Source: Enterobacter ludwigii (GTDB lineage Bacteria; Pseudomonadota; Gammaproteobacteria; Enterobacterales; Enterobacteriaceae). From it: DNA of 64,000 bases. The position numbers and the translations under genes are program-made. This document shows, in pieces, positions 17,778 through 27,256 of this stretch (its first letter is position 1; each line of letters starts with the position of its first letter). The DNA lies in the NCBI GenBank assembly GCA_900068845.1, contig CEFQ01000001.1, forward strand, positions 498,725 through 562,724, read 5' to 3'. The notes under the pieces were generated by a model. That model was given only the letters and a program-made list of their open reading frames with translations. It did no database searches and was not told the DNA's origin.

Positions 17778-18058
17778 GACATTGCCTCTATCCGCACAAG
17801 GCGCGGAATAAACGTTAACTACAAGCCTGGTAATGATTTTTTTGCTGTTACGGGGCAGAAATGTGACTGTTACCGGTAACAATGCACGTTAGTTTAACAC
17901 TTCAACATCTAAAGATTTAGCTCACAGATACAAATAAGCACAAATTCATTAACATCATCTTCTGGTACTGATTCGCCTTGTTACTGCAAGAAACGTCTCA
18001 AAACAGACAAAGAATGATAAAAGCGTTATAAAATCATTTACTCAACAGCGGAGTGCCT

Positions 18059-19294
18059 ATGTTTAAGTCCTTTTTTCCGCGGCCAACGCTGTTTTTCAGC
18101 TCAGCTGCGATTTGGAGTTTGTTAGCAATATTTGCGTGGTTTGGCTATTTCAGTGACTTCCCAGCACGCTGGCCTGCGTTGCAGGCGGCCATGCAGCAGC
18201 CCTTACCGACGAATGCCAGCCGTTTCATTCACGCCAGCCAACTGTGGTTTTATGCTTATTACTGGATTGTTGCCGGTATCTTTGGCCTTGCGTGGCGGGT
18301 GATCGATAACCATCCGTGGCAGCGCTGGTCGGTATGGGGTTCAATATTGATCATCTTTGTCACCTGGTTTGGCGTGCAGGTCGGCGTGGGTGTTAACGCG
18401 TGGTACGGCCCGTTCTACGACATGATCCAGCAAGCGCTCACCAAAGCCGGTTCTGTCGCTATCCACCAGTTTTATGTGCAAGTATTGGCGTTTCTCGGTA
18501 TCGCCCTGATCGCCGTAGTAATTGGCGTAATGAACTCGTTCTTTGTCAGTCACTGGGTATTTCGCTGGCGTACCGCGATGAACAATTACTACATGCACAA
18601 CTGGCAGCGTTTGCGTTTAATTGAGGGTGCCGCGCAGCGTGTGCAGGAAGACACCATGCGCTTCGCCGGGACGTTACAGGATTGGGGCATTAACTTTATC
18701 CAGGCGATCATGACGCTGGTGGCATTCCTGCCAGTGCTGGTAACGCTGTCGCATCATGTAAAAGAAGTGCCGATTCTCGGCAGCATTCCCTATGCGTTAG
18801 TGATCGCCGCGCTGCTGTGGTCGTTGTTTGGTACTGCGCTGCTGGCGTTAGTGGGGATTAAACTGCCGGGGCTGGAGTTCCGTAATCAGCGTGTGGAAGC
18901 GGCCTACCGTAAAGAGCTGGTGTACGGCGAAGACGATCCTGAACGCGCTTCACCGCCGACGGTGCATGAGCTTTTCAGTCGCGTGCGTCAGAACTATTTC
19001 CGCCTCTATTTCCACTATTTGTACTTCAACATTACCCGCATTATGTATCTGCAAGTGGATAACGTATTCGGGCTGTTTGTGCTGTTCCCATCAATTGTGG
19101 CGGGCACCATCACGCTGGGATTGTTGAACCAGATCACCAACGTGTTTGATCAGGTACGCTCATCGTTCCAGTATCTGATCACTTCGTGGTCAACGCTGAT
19201 TACGCTGATGTCGATCTACAAACGTCTGCGCAGTTTCGAGCAGATTCTGAATGATATCCCGCACGACGAGATGATGCGCGAAGCGGCGGAATAA
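18059..19294 (+). CDS. sbmA: Peptide antibiotic transporter SbmA
   Basis: A 411-residue inner-membrane transporter that takes up microcin B17, bleomycin and proline-rich peptides. MFKSFFPRPTLFF, NAWYGPFYDMIQQAL, FRWRTAMNNYYMHNWQRLR, EGAAQRVQEDTMRFAGTL and RVEAAYRKELVYGEDD are close to E. coli SbmA as recalled. The family has the ABC-type membrane fold without an ATPase domain. An in-frame GTG at 18053 is possible, but GCGGAG places the ATG at 18059. Monocistronic, divergent from the dehydrogenase operon, and followed by B repeats. Confidence 0.95.
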   Translation: MFKSFFPRPTLFFSSAAIWSLLAIFAWFGYFSDFPARWPALQAAMQQPLPTNASRFIHASQLWFYAYYWIVAGIFGLAWRVIDNHPWQRWSVWGSILIIFVTWFGVQVGVGVNAWYGPFYDMIQQALTKAGSVAIHQFYVQVLAFLGIALIAVVIGVMNSFFVSHWVFRWRTAMNNYYMHNWQRLRLIEGAAQRVQEDTMRFAGTLQDWGINFIQAIMTLVAFLPVLVTLSHHVKEVPILGSIPYALVIAALLWSLFGTALLALVGIKLPGLEFRNQRVEAAYRKELVYGEDDPERASPPTVHELFSRVRQNYFRLYFHYLYFNITRIMYLQVDNVFGLFVLFPSIVAGTITLGLLNQITNVFDQVRSSFQYLITSWSTLITLMSIYKRLRSFEQILNDIPHDEMMREAAE

Positions 19295-19353
19295 GGTGCG
19301 GATGTTGAAACGGTGCGCATAAATGCGTTAACCCATTCTGCGTCCATTGAAAC

Positions 19354-19404
19354 GGTGCGCATGAATGCGCACCCTACATCGTAGGGTCGCCATTAATGGC
19401 GACC
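19354..19404. repeat. Family B palindrome pair between sbmA and dihydroxyacetone kinase
   Basis: GGTGCGCATGAATGCGCACC (19354-19373) and GGTCGCCATTAATGGCGACC (19385-19404) are joined through CTACATCGTAG. A degenerate half copy, GGTGCGCATAAATGCG, lies just upstream near 19313. The convergent genes on each side could use it as a shared transcription stop. Confidence 0.85.
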
Positions 19405-19418
19405 TGGCTACAGCTTCA

Positions 19419-21059
19419 TCAACGCGCCAACACCGCAAACACCGTCTCAATCGCATACGCGCCGGGATCTTTCACCCCATCCAGACTTTGCTGATTCAGA
19501 TAGGCCGAGCGTCCCGCTTTGGCGCTCTGCATCTGCGCAGTCGCATCCGCGCCTTGTTGAGCCGCGTCTGCCGCCGCCGCCAGCGACTCACCCGCCACTA
19601 ACGCTTCCAGCGCCGGTTGCAGTGCATCCACCAACGTACGATGGCCCGGCTGAGCGCCGCCATAATGCTTCATGCGTTCCAGCCCGTGCATCAGCGCCTG
19701 CGGCAGCGCGCGGCCCTCTTCCAACTGCTGACCGGCGCTGGTGAACAGAATCGACATCAATACGCCACTCGATCCGCCCATCACCGTGGCCAGTTGCTCG
19801 CCAATCAGCGCCAGCAAGGTGGGCAGCTCATTCAGCGGCAGCTGTTTATCACGCAGGCCGCGCTGAATCTTCTTCGCCCCGGCGGCAAAGGTTGAACCGG
19901 TATCGCCGTCGCCCACTTTGGCATCCAACGCGTTCAGCTCACTTTCCAGATCGATCAGCGTCTGCGTGACGTTCTCGATAATCTTTGCCACATCGGCATT
20001 TTCTGACGCATCAAAATCCAGCACGCTACCGATTTTCTCGGCACGTTGCAGGCTGATCGGCGCAAAGTCATACACCGGCACCCAACCCTGCACCTGAACC
20101 GGCGCGTTTAAGGCGGCCAGGAACGGCTCTTCCAGTGCCAGCAGCGAGAGCGAGAAACCTTTCATATCCAGCGCGCTGACCAGCGTCGCCGGGCCAATCA
20201 GATGTGTGATGCGCGCCGCCAGCGGCGACTGCAAGACTTCGCGCGTTAACAGCGCCAGCTCCAGCTGCGAGAAGCCGCCCAGATTGTTGATCAACAACAG
20301 CGCCTGCTTGCCGTCGGGCAGCGCCTGCGCCAGTTTGTCGGACATGATGCTGGTGATTTGGCGGCTGTTTTGCGTATCAAGCGTCACCACGCCCGGTTCG
20401 CCATGAATGCCCATGCCAAGTTCGCTGTGCCCCGGCTCGACGCGTTCATCACGTTTTTCGCCTGGCACATGACAGGTGCCAAAAGCCAAACCGATTGACG
20501 ATGTGGCATCAATCGCGCGCTGCGCCAGCGCTTTCACTTCATCCAGCGATTGTCCCTGCTCTGCCGCAAAGCCAGCGATTTTGTGTACCAGCACGGTTCC
20601 GGCAATGCCGCGCGGCTGCGGGTTTTCTGGCAGCGCGATATCATCCTGCACCATCACCAACTCAACCTTGTAGCCCAGGTTTTTGGCTTTCTCGGCCGCC
20701 AGACCAAAGTTGAGGCGGTCGCCGGTGTAGTTTTTCACAATCAGCAGGCAACCGGCGTCGCCGGTGACGTTCACAATGGCATTTAGCACCGCATCGACAC
20801 TTGGCGAAGCAAAAATATCGCCGCACACTGCGGCCGTCAGCATGCCCTTCCCGACAAATCCGGCATGGGCCGGTTCATGACCGGAACCGCCACCCGAGAT
20901 CAGCGCCACTTTGCTCTTATCCCAGTCCGAACGCACCACCACCCGAATCTCATCACCGAGATCGAGGCGACTGAGGTTATGCCACGGCGTACTGAGTAAA
21001 ATCCCTTCGATGGCCTGGTTCACCAGATCGTTTTTTTCGTGCATAAAAAACTGGCTCAT
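19419..21059 (-). CDS. Dihydroxyacetone kinase, single-chain ATP-dependent (DhaK-DhaL fusion)
   Basis: A 546-residue cytosolic kinase that phosphorylates dihydroxyacetone. The N-terminal DhaK domain (about 1-335) has ISGGGSGHEPAHAGFVGKGM and the substrate-binding histidine in GMGIHGEPG (around residue 219). The C-terminal DhaL domain (about 350-546) has the Mg-ADP aspartates in DAKVGDGDTGSTFAAG and MGGSSGVLMSILF. Fusion of both domains in one chain, with no DhaM phosphotransfer partner nearby, indicates the ATP-using Citrobacter-type enzyme rather than the E. coli PTS-dependent one. No glycerol dehydrogenase gene is adjacent. Confidence 0.92.
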   Translation of the reverse strand: MSQFFMHEKNDLVNQAIEGILLSTPWHNLSRLDLGDEIRVVVRSDWDKSKVALISGGGSGHEPAHAGFVGKGMLTAAVCGDIFASPSVDAVLNAIVNVTGDAGCLLIVKNYTGDRLNFGLAAEKAKNLGYKVELVMVQDDIALPENPQPRGIAGTVLVHKIAGFAAEQGQSLDEVKALAQRAIDATSSIGLAFGTCHVPGEKRDERVEPGHSELGMGIHGEPGVVTLDTQNSRQITSIMSDKLAQALPDGKQALLLINNLGGFSQLELALLTREVLQSPLAARITHLIGPATLVSALDMKGFSLSLLALEEPFLAALNAPVQVQGWVPVYDFAPISLQRAEKIGSVLDFDASENADVAKIIENVTQTLIDLESELNALDAKVGDGDTGSTFAAGAKKIQRGLRDKQLPLNELPTLLALIGEQLATVMGGSSGVLMSILFTSAGQQLEEGRALPQALMHGLERMKHYGGAQPGHRTLVDALQPALEALVAGESLAAAADAAQQGADATAQMQSAKAGRSAYLNQQSLDGVKDPGAYAIETVFAVLAR

Positions 21060-21142
21060 AGCGTCCTCTCTTATGGTGTTGTTGCTCTACAAGGTAGCGT
21101 ATGTGCGGGGAAAATTGGCTGTGCGAAGTGCGGAAATGCAGA

Positions 21143-21160
21143 GGGCGGCACAAGCCGCCC
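21143..21160. terminator. GC-rich stem-loop between yncE and the kinase gene
   Basis: GGGCGGC-ACAA-GCCGCCC, a 7-bp perfect stem with a 4-nt loop, lies just downstream of the yncE stop codon. No U-run follows on the minus strand, so it is either a weak terminator or an mRNA 3' end stabiliser. Confidence 0.4.
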
Positions 21161-21181
21161 ACTAATTCAGACTATTACCGC

Positions 21182-22234
21182 TTATAAGGCGATACGAAGA
21201 ACGCTATCCGGATTCTTCGGCGGTTCTTTGCGTGAACCCGGCTGTTTGATGCTGACAAACAGGGTTTTGCCATCAGCAGACAGCGCCAGGCTGTTTGGCA
21301 GGCCTGGTGCTTTCACCGTGCGTTTCACTTTGTAGCTACTGGCGTCGATGATGCTGATTTCGCCGGCTTTACGGTGGGTGACATACAGCTCATCACGATC
21401 GGCATTGAACAATACCGCTAGCGATTCCGGTACATCGATCTTGTGGATCACCTGCTGCGTGCGGGTATCCAACACCAGCACCTGCGCTTGTTTAGAGTCG
21501 CTGAGGAACGCGCGATGGCCTTGAGTATCCAGCGAGATATTCAGGAAGAAGTGCTCTTTATCGCCCTCAATTTTTTGGCGCTTTTCAATCGCGTTCAGGC
21601 GCGTATTGATGGTTACCAGCTCGTTATCCGCATTGGTGACGTAAAGTTTCTGTGCGGCAGAATCGATCGCCAAACCGGTGCCCATTTTGCCGGTGTTCGG
21701 CACGGTGCTGATCAGTTTCAGGGTTTTGCCATCCACCACCCATACCACGCTCTGCTCACCAAGCCCGGTGATATAAACGCGATCGGTAGCCGGATCGACG
21801 GCCAGCTGGCGCGGCTGCAGCGGACGGACGCTTTCGCTCCGCTTGCGGCCATCCAGCACCAGCGTGTTAATCACTTTGCCGCTGGTCACATCCACTGCGG
21901 TCAGTGCAGCATCGCGCGTGTTGCCGAAATAGAGAATATTGGTTTTCTGATTAATCGCCGCGCCAAAAGTCGGCAGATCGGTGTTGATGGTTTGCTTCAC
22001 CGCCAGATCCTGCGGATCGAGGCGATAAACGGTGCCGCCTTTTTTGTCGGTTGTGCTCTGTGCGGTCGCGAGGAACAGCGCGTTATCGCTGTTGCTGAAC
22101 GCCAGCTCGTAAGCTCCTTTTGAGATCACCTGGTTCAACGGCTGAGACTCCGCCGCCATGACCGCAGAGGTTGAGAACAGCGCCGTTGCCAGCAGCAGTG
22201 GACGCAGCGCCCACGATTTTTTATTCGCCTTCAT
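21182..22234 (-). CDS. yncE: YncE-like periplasmic seven-bladed beta-propeller protein
   Basis: A 350-residue protein with a Sec signal peptide (LLLATALFSTSAVMAAESQ). Propeller-type repeats include GGTVYRLDPQDLAVKQTINT, VRPLQPRQLAVDPATDRVYI, NTGKMGTGLAIDSAAQKLYV and LPNSLALSADGKTLFVSIKQ. It matches E. coli YncE closely in order and length. YncE is a periplasmic, iron-regulated protein reported to bind single-stranded DNA; its physiological role is unclear. The start ATG ends at 22234; the longer reading adds an unlikely N-terminus. A Fur-like box lies upstream. Confidence 0.9.
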   Translation of the reverse strand: MKANKKSWALRPLLLATALFSTSAVMAAESQPLNQVISKGAYELAFSNSDNALFLATAQSTTDKKGGTVYRLDPQDLAVKQTINTDLPTFGAAINQKTNILYFGNTRDAALTAVDVTSGKVINTLVLDGRKRSESVRPLQPRQLAVDPATDRVYITGLGEQSVVWVVDGKTLKLISTVPNTGKMGTGLAIDSAAQKLYVTNADNELVTINTRLNAIEKRQKIEGDKEHFFLNISLDTQGHRAFLSDSKQAQVLVLDTRTQQVIHKIDVPESLAVLFNADRDELYVTHRKAGEISIIDASSYKVKRTVKAPGLPNSLALSADGKTLFVSIKQPGSRKEPPKNPDSVLRIAL

Positions 22235-22343
22235 AACTTCTCCATAGCAAAAACACCGCCTGATGGCAGTGAAGTGAAAGCTCGACATTACAACCAATGG
22301 TAAAAAGACAGCTCAAGGCGAGCCGACAAAGAGTTTTATTGTT

Positions 22344-22362
22344 TGAGAATAGTAATCATTTC
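22344..22362. promoter_or_regulatory. Candidate Fur box upstream of yncE
   Basis: TGAGAATAGTAATCATTTC resembles the Fur consensus GATAATGATAATCATTATC (about 13 of 19 positions in the best register) and lies 110 bp before yncE. E. coli yncE is repressed by Fur, so the match is expected in context. Confidence 0.55.
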
Positions 22363-22448
22363 GGAGGAGGAGTGACAGGATTTTATCCGCTGACAAACGC
22401 CGCCAGGGCGCCCAAAGGCACCCTGTCAGCACAGAACGTTAACGCAAC

Positions 22449-22658
22449 TTATTTGGTCAGTTCAGCAGTCATGTGCACGCCGTTGTTGAAGTTGGCTTCG
22501 GTCACTTTATAGGAAGCACCAGCTTCGTGCGCCTGAGCAGCGATTTGCGCTTCTGCACCATCCAGCGTTGAAGCTGTTGCAGTGATGCTTTGTGCAAAGC
22601 TAGCGAATGGCAGAACGGTAAGAGCAACAACAGCAGCAAAAGTTTTGATAGATTTCAT
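22449..22658 (-). CDS. Small DUF1471 (YdgH/BhsA/McbA family) periplasmic protein
   Basis: A 69-residue exported protein. The signal peptide is MKSIKTFAAVVALTVLPFAS-FAQ, and the mature part has ITATASTLDGAEAQIAAQAH and GASYKVTEANFNNGVHMTAE, the DUF1471 pattern. E. coli relatives (BhsA, McbA, YhcN) respond to acid, peroxide, copper or biofilm conditions; which one this matches is not decided. The start is the ATG ending at 22658, giving a standard signal peptide; upstream in-frame codons are probably leader. Monocistronic. Confidence 0.82.
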   Translation of the reverse strand: MKSIKTFAAVVALTVLPFASFAQSITATASTLDGAEAQIAAQAHEAGASYKVTEANFNNGVHMTAELTK

Positions 22659-22899
22659 GGTCAATTCCTTAATGTACGTTTGATTGAGTAAGGCGTCATC
22701 GCCTTGTTGAGAGATATAATAGGCGCAGAATTGATCAGTAAAAAGCGGAGAGATTTGCCGTAGTTGTTCGATTATTTTGAACGTAAATAGCACGTTTGGA
22801 TTAACCTTTATACAAACGGTTAAAAAACTGACATTTAGTTAGAAGGCAGGATAAATGGCTGTGATAGGTGTTTATAAAAATTCATGCGGCTATCAATCA

Positions 22900-22953
22900 G
22901 GTCGCCATAAATGGCGACCTTACGGTGTTGTAGGGTCGCCATTTATGGCGACC
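22900..22953. repeat. Family B palindrome pair (both arms GGTCGCC type)
   Basis: GGTCGCCATAAATGGCGACC (22900-22919) and GGTCGCCATTTATGGCGACC (22934-22953) are joined by TTACGGTGTTGTAG. Here both palindromes are of the same subtype, unlike the mixed pairs elsewhere. It lies 9 bp from the nepI stop. The roughly 300-bp gap between the DUF1471 gene and nepI otherwise holds only the promoter region of the former. Confidence 0.85.
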
Positions 22954-22962
22954 TGGCCGTTA

Positions 22963-24150
22963 TTAACCGTGATGACGTACGCGGGTGAAGATGGTGATGG
23001 CAGCGAGCAGCATCAGCACACCGCTGGCGAGGAATACGCCGCCTGCGCCTTGCAGATCAAACATCCAGCCACCGGCGGCGGCACCGGCGGTGATTGCCAA
23101 CTGAATGGTGGCGACCAGTAAACCGCCGCCCGACTCCGCATCGTCCGGCACCGCGCGGGAAATCCACGTTGACCAACCGGTAGGCATCGAACCAAACGCC
23201 AGGCCCCACAGCGCGACACCCGCCGCCACCAGCCACGACACATCGCCAAAACTCACCAGCAGCAGCGCCGTCACGCTCATTACCAGCGCCATCGCCGTTA
23301 GCGTCAACGATACGCTGCGCGTCACCAGATAACCGGCCAGCGACGTACCGAAGAAATTCGCCACGCCGAACGCCAGCAGCACCAGCGACAGCTGATTAAC
23401 GTTGAGCTGCGCTGTGCCTTCGAGGAACGGACGCAGGTAAGTAAAGAAGGCGAAGTGGCCGGTAAACATCATGATCACCGCCAACATGCCCCAACGCATC
23501 ACGCTTTTACGTAGCAGATCCAACACGCCACCGCTGCGCGCTTTATTGACCGGCGGCATCGCGGGCAGCGTGAAGAACTGCCACAACAGTGCCAGCACGC
23601 CGAGCGTGGCCGTCAGTATGAAGATGTTACGCCAGCCGATAATGCCACCCAGATAGCTCCCGAGGGGTGCAGCAATAATGGTCGCCAACGAAATGCCGCT
23701 AAACACGATAGAGAGCGCACGCGGCACCTGATCGCTCGGCACCAGACGCATGGTAATCGCCGTGGAAAGCGTCCAGAAGCCACCAATCGCAATGCCCAGC
23801 AGCACACGGGCCAGCAGAATCATCGGCAAATTCTCGGCAAAGGCCACCAGCAGCGCAGAGGCAATCAGCAACAAGGTAAACGCCAGCATCACTAAGCGGC
23901 GATCGAGCTGACGCGTCACATTGCCGATCACCAAACTGGTCAGCAGCGCCACCAGCGCGGTGACGGTAACGGTTTGTCCCGCCTGCCCTTCGCTAATATG
24001 CAGCGTGTCGGCAATCGGCGTCAGCAAGCTTACCGGCAGAAATTCTGCGGTAATCAGGCCGAACACGCCAAACGCCATGGCAAATACGGCGCCCCACGCC
24101 GGTTTATCCACTTCTAAGGGTGTTTCGACTATTTCAGTATCCAGGCTCAT
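22963..24150 (-). CDS. nepI: MFS exporter, NepI-like (purine ribonucleoside efflux)
   Basis: A 395-residue, 12-helix MFS transporter of the DHA1 group. AEFLPVSLLTPIADTLHISEGQAGQ, GFWTLSTAITMRLVP, SIVFSGISLATIIAAPLGS and MPTGWSTWISRAVPDDAES resemble E. coli NepI (YicM), which exports inosine and guanosine. It could also be another arabinose-efflux-type paralogue, so the substrate is inferred. It is divergent from an AraC-type regulator, and a CRP-like palindrome overlaps the ribosome binding region. Confidence 0.75.
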   Translation of the reverse strand: MSLDTEIVETPLEVDKPAWGAVFAMAFGVFGLITAEFLPVSLLTPIADTLHISEGQAGQTVTVTALVALLTSLVIGNVTRQLDRRLVMLAFTLLLIASALLVAFAENLPMILLARVLLGIAIGGFWTLSTAITMRLVPSDQVPRALSIVFSGISLATIIAAPLGSYLGGIIGWRNIFILTATLGVLALLWQFFTLPAMPPVNKARSGGVLDLLRKSVMRWGMLAVIMMFTGHFAFFTYLRPFLEGTAQLNVNQLSLVLLAFGVANFFGTSLAGYLVTRSVSLTLTAMALVMSVTALLLVSFGDVSWLVAAGVALWGLAFGSMPTGWSTWISRAVPDDAESGGGLLVATIQLAITAGAAAGGWMFDLQGAGGVFLASGVLMLLAAITIFTRVRHHG

Positions 24151-24151
24151 C

Positions 24152-24167
24152 TGTGATCCCCATCACA
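24152..24167. promoter_or_regulatory. CRP-like palindrome overlapping the nepI ribosome binding site
   Basis: TGTGATCCCCATCACA has both perfect CRP half-sites with 6-bp spacing. It ends one base before the nepI start codon and about 87 bp before the divergent araC-type start. At this position it would sit downstream of any nepI promoter (roadblock) or in an activating position for the regulator gene. Confidence 0.5.
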
Positions 24168-24253
24168 AAATATTTAGCGTTAAGCATAGTGACTGATCAT
24201 AAGACGATCTATGATGCAGAAACTTTGTTTTTTGATTATTCGTCTGGATTGAT

Positions 24254-25204
24254 ATGAGCCGCTATGAAGATCTGACCAGTGAATTGCTCATGGGCATGCG
24301 CCTGTATGGCGTCAAATATCAGCGCATTGCACTGCATGCGCCTTTTGGCCTGCAATATGACGATGCGCCAGGCCGTGCACAACTGCATTTTGTTGGACGC
24401 GGATCGTTACTGATCCGCTCAGCGTCGGGCGTGATCTATCCGCTCCAGGCCGGCGATGCGTTGCTGATCCCCCACGGCAAGCCACACGCGCTGATCTCCA
24501 GCGAAGAGGCGATGTGCGAACCCATCTCGACCTTTAATAGTCGGCCGATTTGCGCCAGCGTCTGCGCCATCGACGACAGCACAGAGCTCTGCCCGGATAA
24601 TAGCGATGTGATTCTGTTCAGCGCTTGCATGGCATTTGAATTGGGCGGCATGCAGCCGCTGGTGCATACCATGCCAGATGTCATGTTGGTCAGCACACTT
24701 CTGGCGCAGTACCCGGAGATTCAGCCCATTCTCGATGCGATGGAGCGCGAAACGCGCCAGCGCAAAGCCGGTTTCGCCGGGATTTTGTCACGGCTGGCAG
24801 ATGTGGTGGCGGCACAGATTGTGCGTGGCTGGGTGGAGAATGGCTGCGGTAAAGGCAGTGGATTGGTGCAGGCGCTGCGCGATCCGCGTCTCAGCCTGGC
24901 GATGGCAGCGATGCATCGCGCACCGGGTGAAAACTGGACGGTGGAACGACTGGCGCGTGAATCCGGCAGCTCACGTTCGGTGTTTGCCGCACGCTTCCAG
25001 ACGGCAACTGGCATGACGCCGCTGCGCTATCTTACCGAACTGCGCATGCGGCTGGCGGTGGAACGTATCGTCAATGAGGGCGAAGCGGTGGAAAGCGTTG
25101 CCTTCCACCTCGGTTACGGATCACTGGCAGCGTTTAGCCGCGCGTTTAAACGTATTGTCGGCACGCCACCCGGCGCACTGCGCGCCGAGCGGGAAATTCG
25201 ATAA
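24254..25204 (+). CDS. AraC-family regulator with cupin-type sensor domain
   Basis: A 316-residue regulator. The N-terminal cupin_6-type domain (about 1-190) shows LQYDDAPGRAQLHFVGRGS and LQAGDALLIPHGKPHAL. The C-terminal AraC domain has WTVERLARESGSSRSVFAARF and VESVAFHLGYGSLAAFSRAF-type helix-turn-helices, then GTPPGALR. Proteins of this layout often control the adjacent divergent transporter, here the NepI-like exporter. Effector unknown. No strong ribosome binding site precedes the ATG. Confidence 0.85.
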   Translation: MSRYEDLTSELLMGMRLYGVKYQRIALHAPFGLQYDDAPGRAQLHFVGRGSLLIRSASGVIYPLQAGDALLIPHGKPHALISSEEAMCEPISTFNSRPICASVCAIDDSTELCPDNSDVILFSACMAFELGGMQPLVHTMPDVMLVSTLLAQYPEIQPILDAMERETRQRKAGFAGILSRLADVVAAQIVRGWVENGCGKGSGLVQALRDPRLSLAMAAMHRAPGENWTVERLARESGSSRSVFAARFQTATGMTPLRYLTELRMRLAVERIVNEGEAVESVAFHLGYGSLAAFSRAFKRIVGTPPGALRAEREIR

Positions 25205-25207
25205 ATA

Positions 25208-26752
25208 TCAGCGAAATACGCTAATCGCTTCTACCAGGCGATTAGCCTGATGCGTCATGCGGCCCGACGCCTCGGCACTTTCGGCCACACGGGCAGCATT
25301 TTGGTGGGTGATATCGTCCAGATCCTCGACCGCCGTGCTGACCTGCGTCAGCGCGATGGCCTGTTCAGCAGTGGCACCGCTGATTTGCGCGATCAAGGCA
25401 GTGACATTCTGCACCTGGTCGACAATCTCCTGCATGGTTTGCCCGGCCGCATCGGCATGATCGCTACCCGACTGCACGCGGTTAGCGCTGGTTTCCACCA
25501 GATGTTTGATTTCACTGGCGGCTTTGGCGCTACGCTGCGCCAGGCTGCGTACTTCACCGGCCACCACCGCGAATCCTTTGCCTTGCTCGCCGGCACGCGC
25601 CGCTTCTACCGCCGCGTTCAGCGCCAGAATATTGGTCTGGAAGGCGATGCCGTCAATTACGCTAGTAATGTTGGCGATGCGCTTCGAGCTATCGGCGATT
25701 TCGGCCATCATGCCCATCATCTCCTTCATCACCTCGCCGCCTTTAATTGCCGCAAAGCTGGTGTTTTCCGATAGACCATTCACCTCTTTGGCCGTTTCGG
25801 TGTTGCTCTTCACCGTCGCCGTCATTTCGTTCATGGTTGCGGCCGTTTGCTGCACATTGGCAGCGGCCTGTTCGGTACGGCGGCTCAGTTCGTCGTTGCT
25901 GCGCGCAATGGCATCGCTGGCGCCAAGAACGTTAATGGCCTGGCCGCTAACATCATCCACCAGCCAGCGAAACATCAGCCCCAGCTGGCCGATGGCGCGC
26001 AGCGTGACGCCAATCTCATCGACGCGATCAATCTGTTCCACTTTATGGCTGGCACCGGTCGCCACGCTTAACGCCTGGCGGCACATGCGTTCCATTGGAC
26101 GCGAAATTTGCTGTTCGAGCCACAGGCTCGCCAACAGCAAAATAGCCGCCATGCCGCCGGCAAAGCAGCCCATCGCCAGCGGTGCCATGCCCAACGACCA
26201 AACGCCCAGCACCGAGAGCGGCAGCAGCGTGAGCAAGGTTGAGCGAATACGCCAGCGCAGCGGCAGGGTTTTTAGCATCGAGCCCATGCGACGCCAGCCG
26301 GTACCGACAATCAATCCTTTATGAAAGCGACGCCCTTTCGCGCGGCCTTCGCGAAAATCGCGGTAGAGCGCTTCAGTTTGTCGTACTTCCTCGGCAGACG
26401 GCTTGGTACGCACCGACATAAAGCCCTGAACGTTGCCCTCGCGCACCACTGGAATGGCATTGGCCCGCACCCAGTAGTGATCGCCATTTTTACGACGGTT
26501 TTTCACCAGCGCCGTCCACGGCTCGCCCTGCTTGAGGGTCGACCACATATCGGCAAAGGCTTCAGGTGGCATATCGGGATGGCGCACCATGTTATGCGGT
26601 TGGCCATTCACCTCTTCCGGGCTAAAGCCGCTGACTTCAATAAAGGCGTCGTTCGCGTAAGTGATGTGGCTGCTAAGATCGGTGGTCGACATCAGTGTGG
26701 CGTCATCGGCAAAGGCGAATTCGCGCTGAGTGACGGGCTGGTTGTTACGCAT
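25208..26752 (-). CDS. aer: Aerotaxis receptor Aer
   Basis: A 514-residue energy-taxis receptor. The N-terminal PAS domain (about 10-120) has [39 protein letters not shown] and [20 protein letters not shown], which in E. coli Aer binds FAD. A membrane hairpin follows at about 165-210, then HAMP, then the MCP signalling domain with the tip [20 protein letters not shown]. There is no periplasmic sensor, as expected for Aer. It is convergent with the AraC gene (3-bp gap). A candidate flagellar promoter lies upstream. Confidence 0.93.
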   Translation of the reverse strand: MRNNQPVTQREFAFADDATLMSTTDLSSHITYANDAFIEVSGFSPEEVNGQPHNMVRHPDMPPEAFADMWSTLKQGEPWTALVKNRRKNGDHYWVRANAIPVVREGNVQGFMSVRTKPSAEEVRQTEALYRDFREGRAKGRRFHKGLIVGTGWRRMGSMLKTLPLRWRIRSTLLTLLPLSVLGVWSLGMAPLAMGCFAGGMAAILLLASLWLEQQISRPMERMCRQALSVATGASHKVEQIDRVDEIGVTLRAIGQLGLMFRWLVDDVSGQAINVLGASDAIARSNDELSRRTEQAAANVQQTAATMNEMTATVKSNTETAKEVNGLSENTSFAAIKGGEVMKEMMGMMAEIADSSKRIANITSVIDGIAFQTNILALNAAVEAARAGEQGKGFAVVAGEVRSLAQRSAKAASEIKHLVETSANRVQSGSDHADAAGQTMQEIVDQVQNVTALIAQISGATAEQAIALTQVSTAVEDLDDITHQNAARVAESAEASGRMTHQANRLVEAISVFR

Positions 26753-26809
26753 GTGTGTGTCCTTGCCAGAAGCAGGCTTAAAGAAAAAAATTGATAACGG
26801 TTTTTTACC

Positions 26810-26837
26810 TTTTCGGCACAGCAGCCGTTGGGCTTTA
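26810..26837 (-). promoter_or_regulatory. Candidate FliA (sigma-28) promoter for aer
   Basis: On the minus strand TAAAG is followed by GCCGAAAA, with 16 bases between TAAA and GCCG; the consensus is TAAA-N15-GCCGATAA. It lies about 60 bp before the aer start. E. coli aer is a FliA-dependent class III gene, which supports the call, but spacing and one base deviate. Confidence 0.45.
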
Positions 26838-27256
26838 GTGACTTGATGGAATTTTTAAGTAATGCAGAACGGGGATGTGGCGGATTTCACACTTTCGTAG
26901 CTATGGAAATCAATAAATAATTATTTAGGGTAAATGAAATAGTGCTTATAAAACAGGAAAGGGCGAATGACCCGGACAAACCTGTGATGAAGGTTGATGT
27001 TTTATTAAGGAAATACGTAGAAATCCTCATAAATCAAAAAATCACTCCTTAGGTCCTACTGCGACCAATCTATTAACAAAAAATTTAATATTTAATTTTA
27101 ATTAAGCAATTGATTTAAATGTAAATTAATTAACAAAAATTAAATTATACACTACTGGAATCAAACGGGACATTTCTCGTCAATTTTATACTTTTTACCT
27201 TGAATACTACGCGCTGTTTTTCCCACTACAGCAGATGATGACAAAAGGAATTAAGT
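26838..27256. other. AT-rich intergenic region upstream of the Ig-like protein gene
   Basis: Strongly AT-rich sequence, with a long A/T-only run around 27070-27150, and no supportable gene. Such tracts upstream of surface-protein genes are typical targets for H-NS-type silencing (inference). AAAAGGAATTAAGT at the end supplies the ribosome binding site for the 27257 start. Confidence 0.5.
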
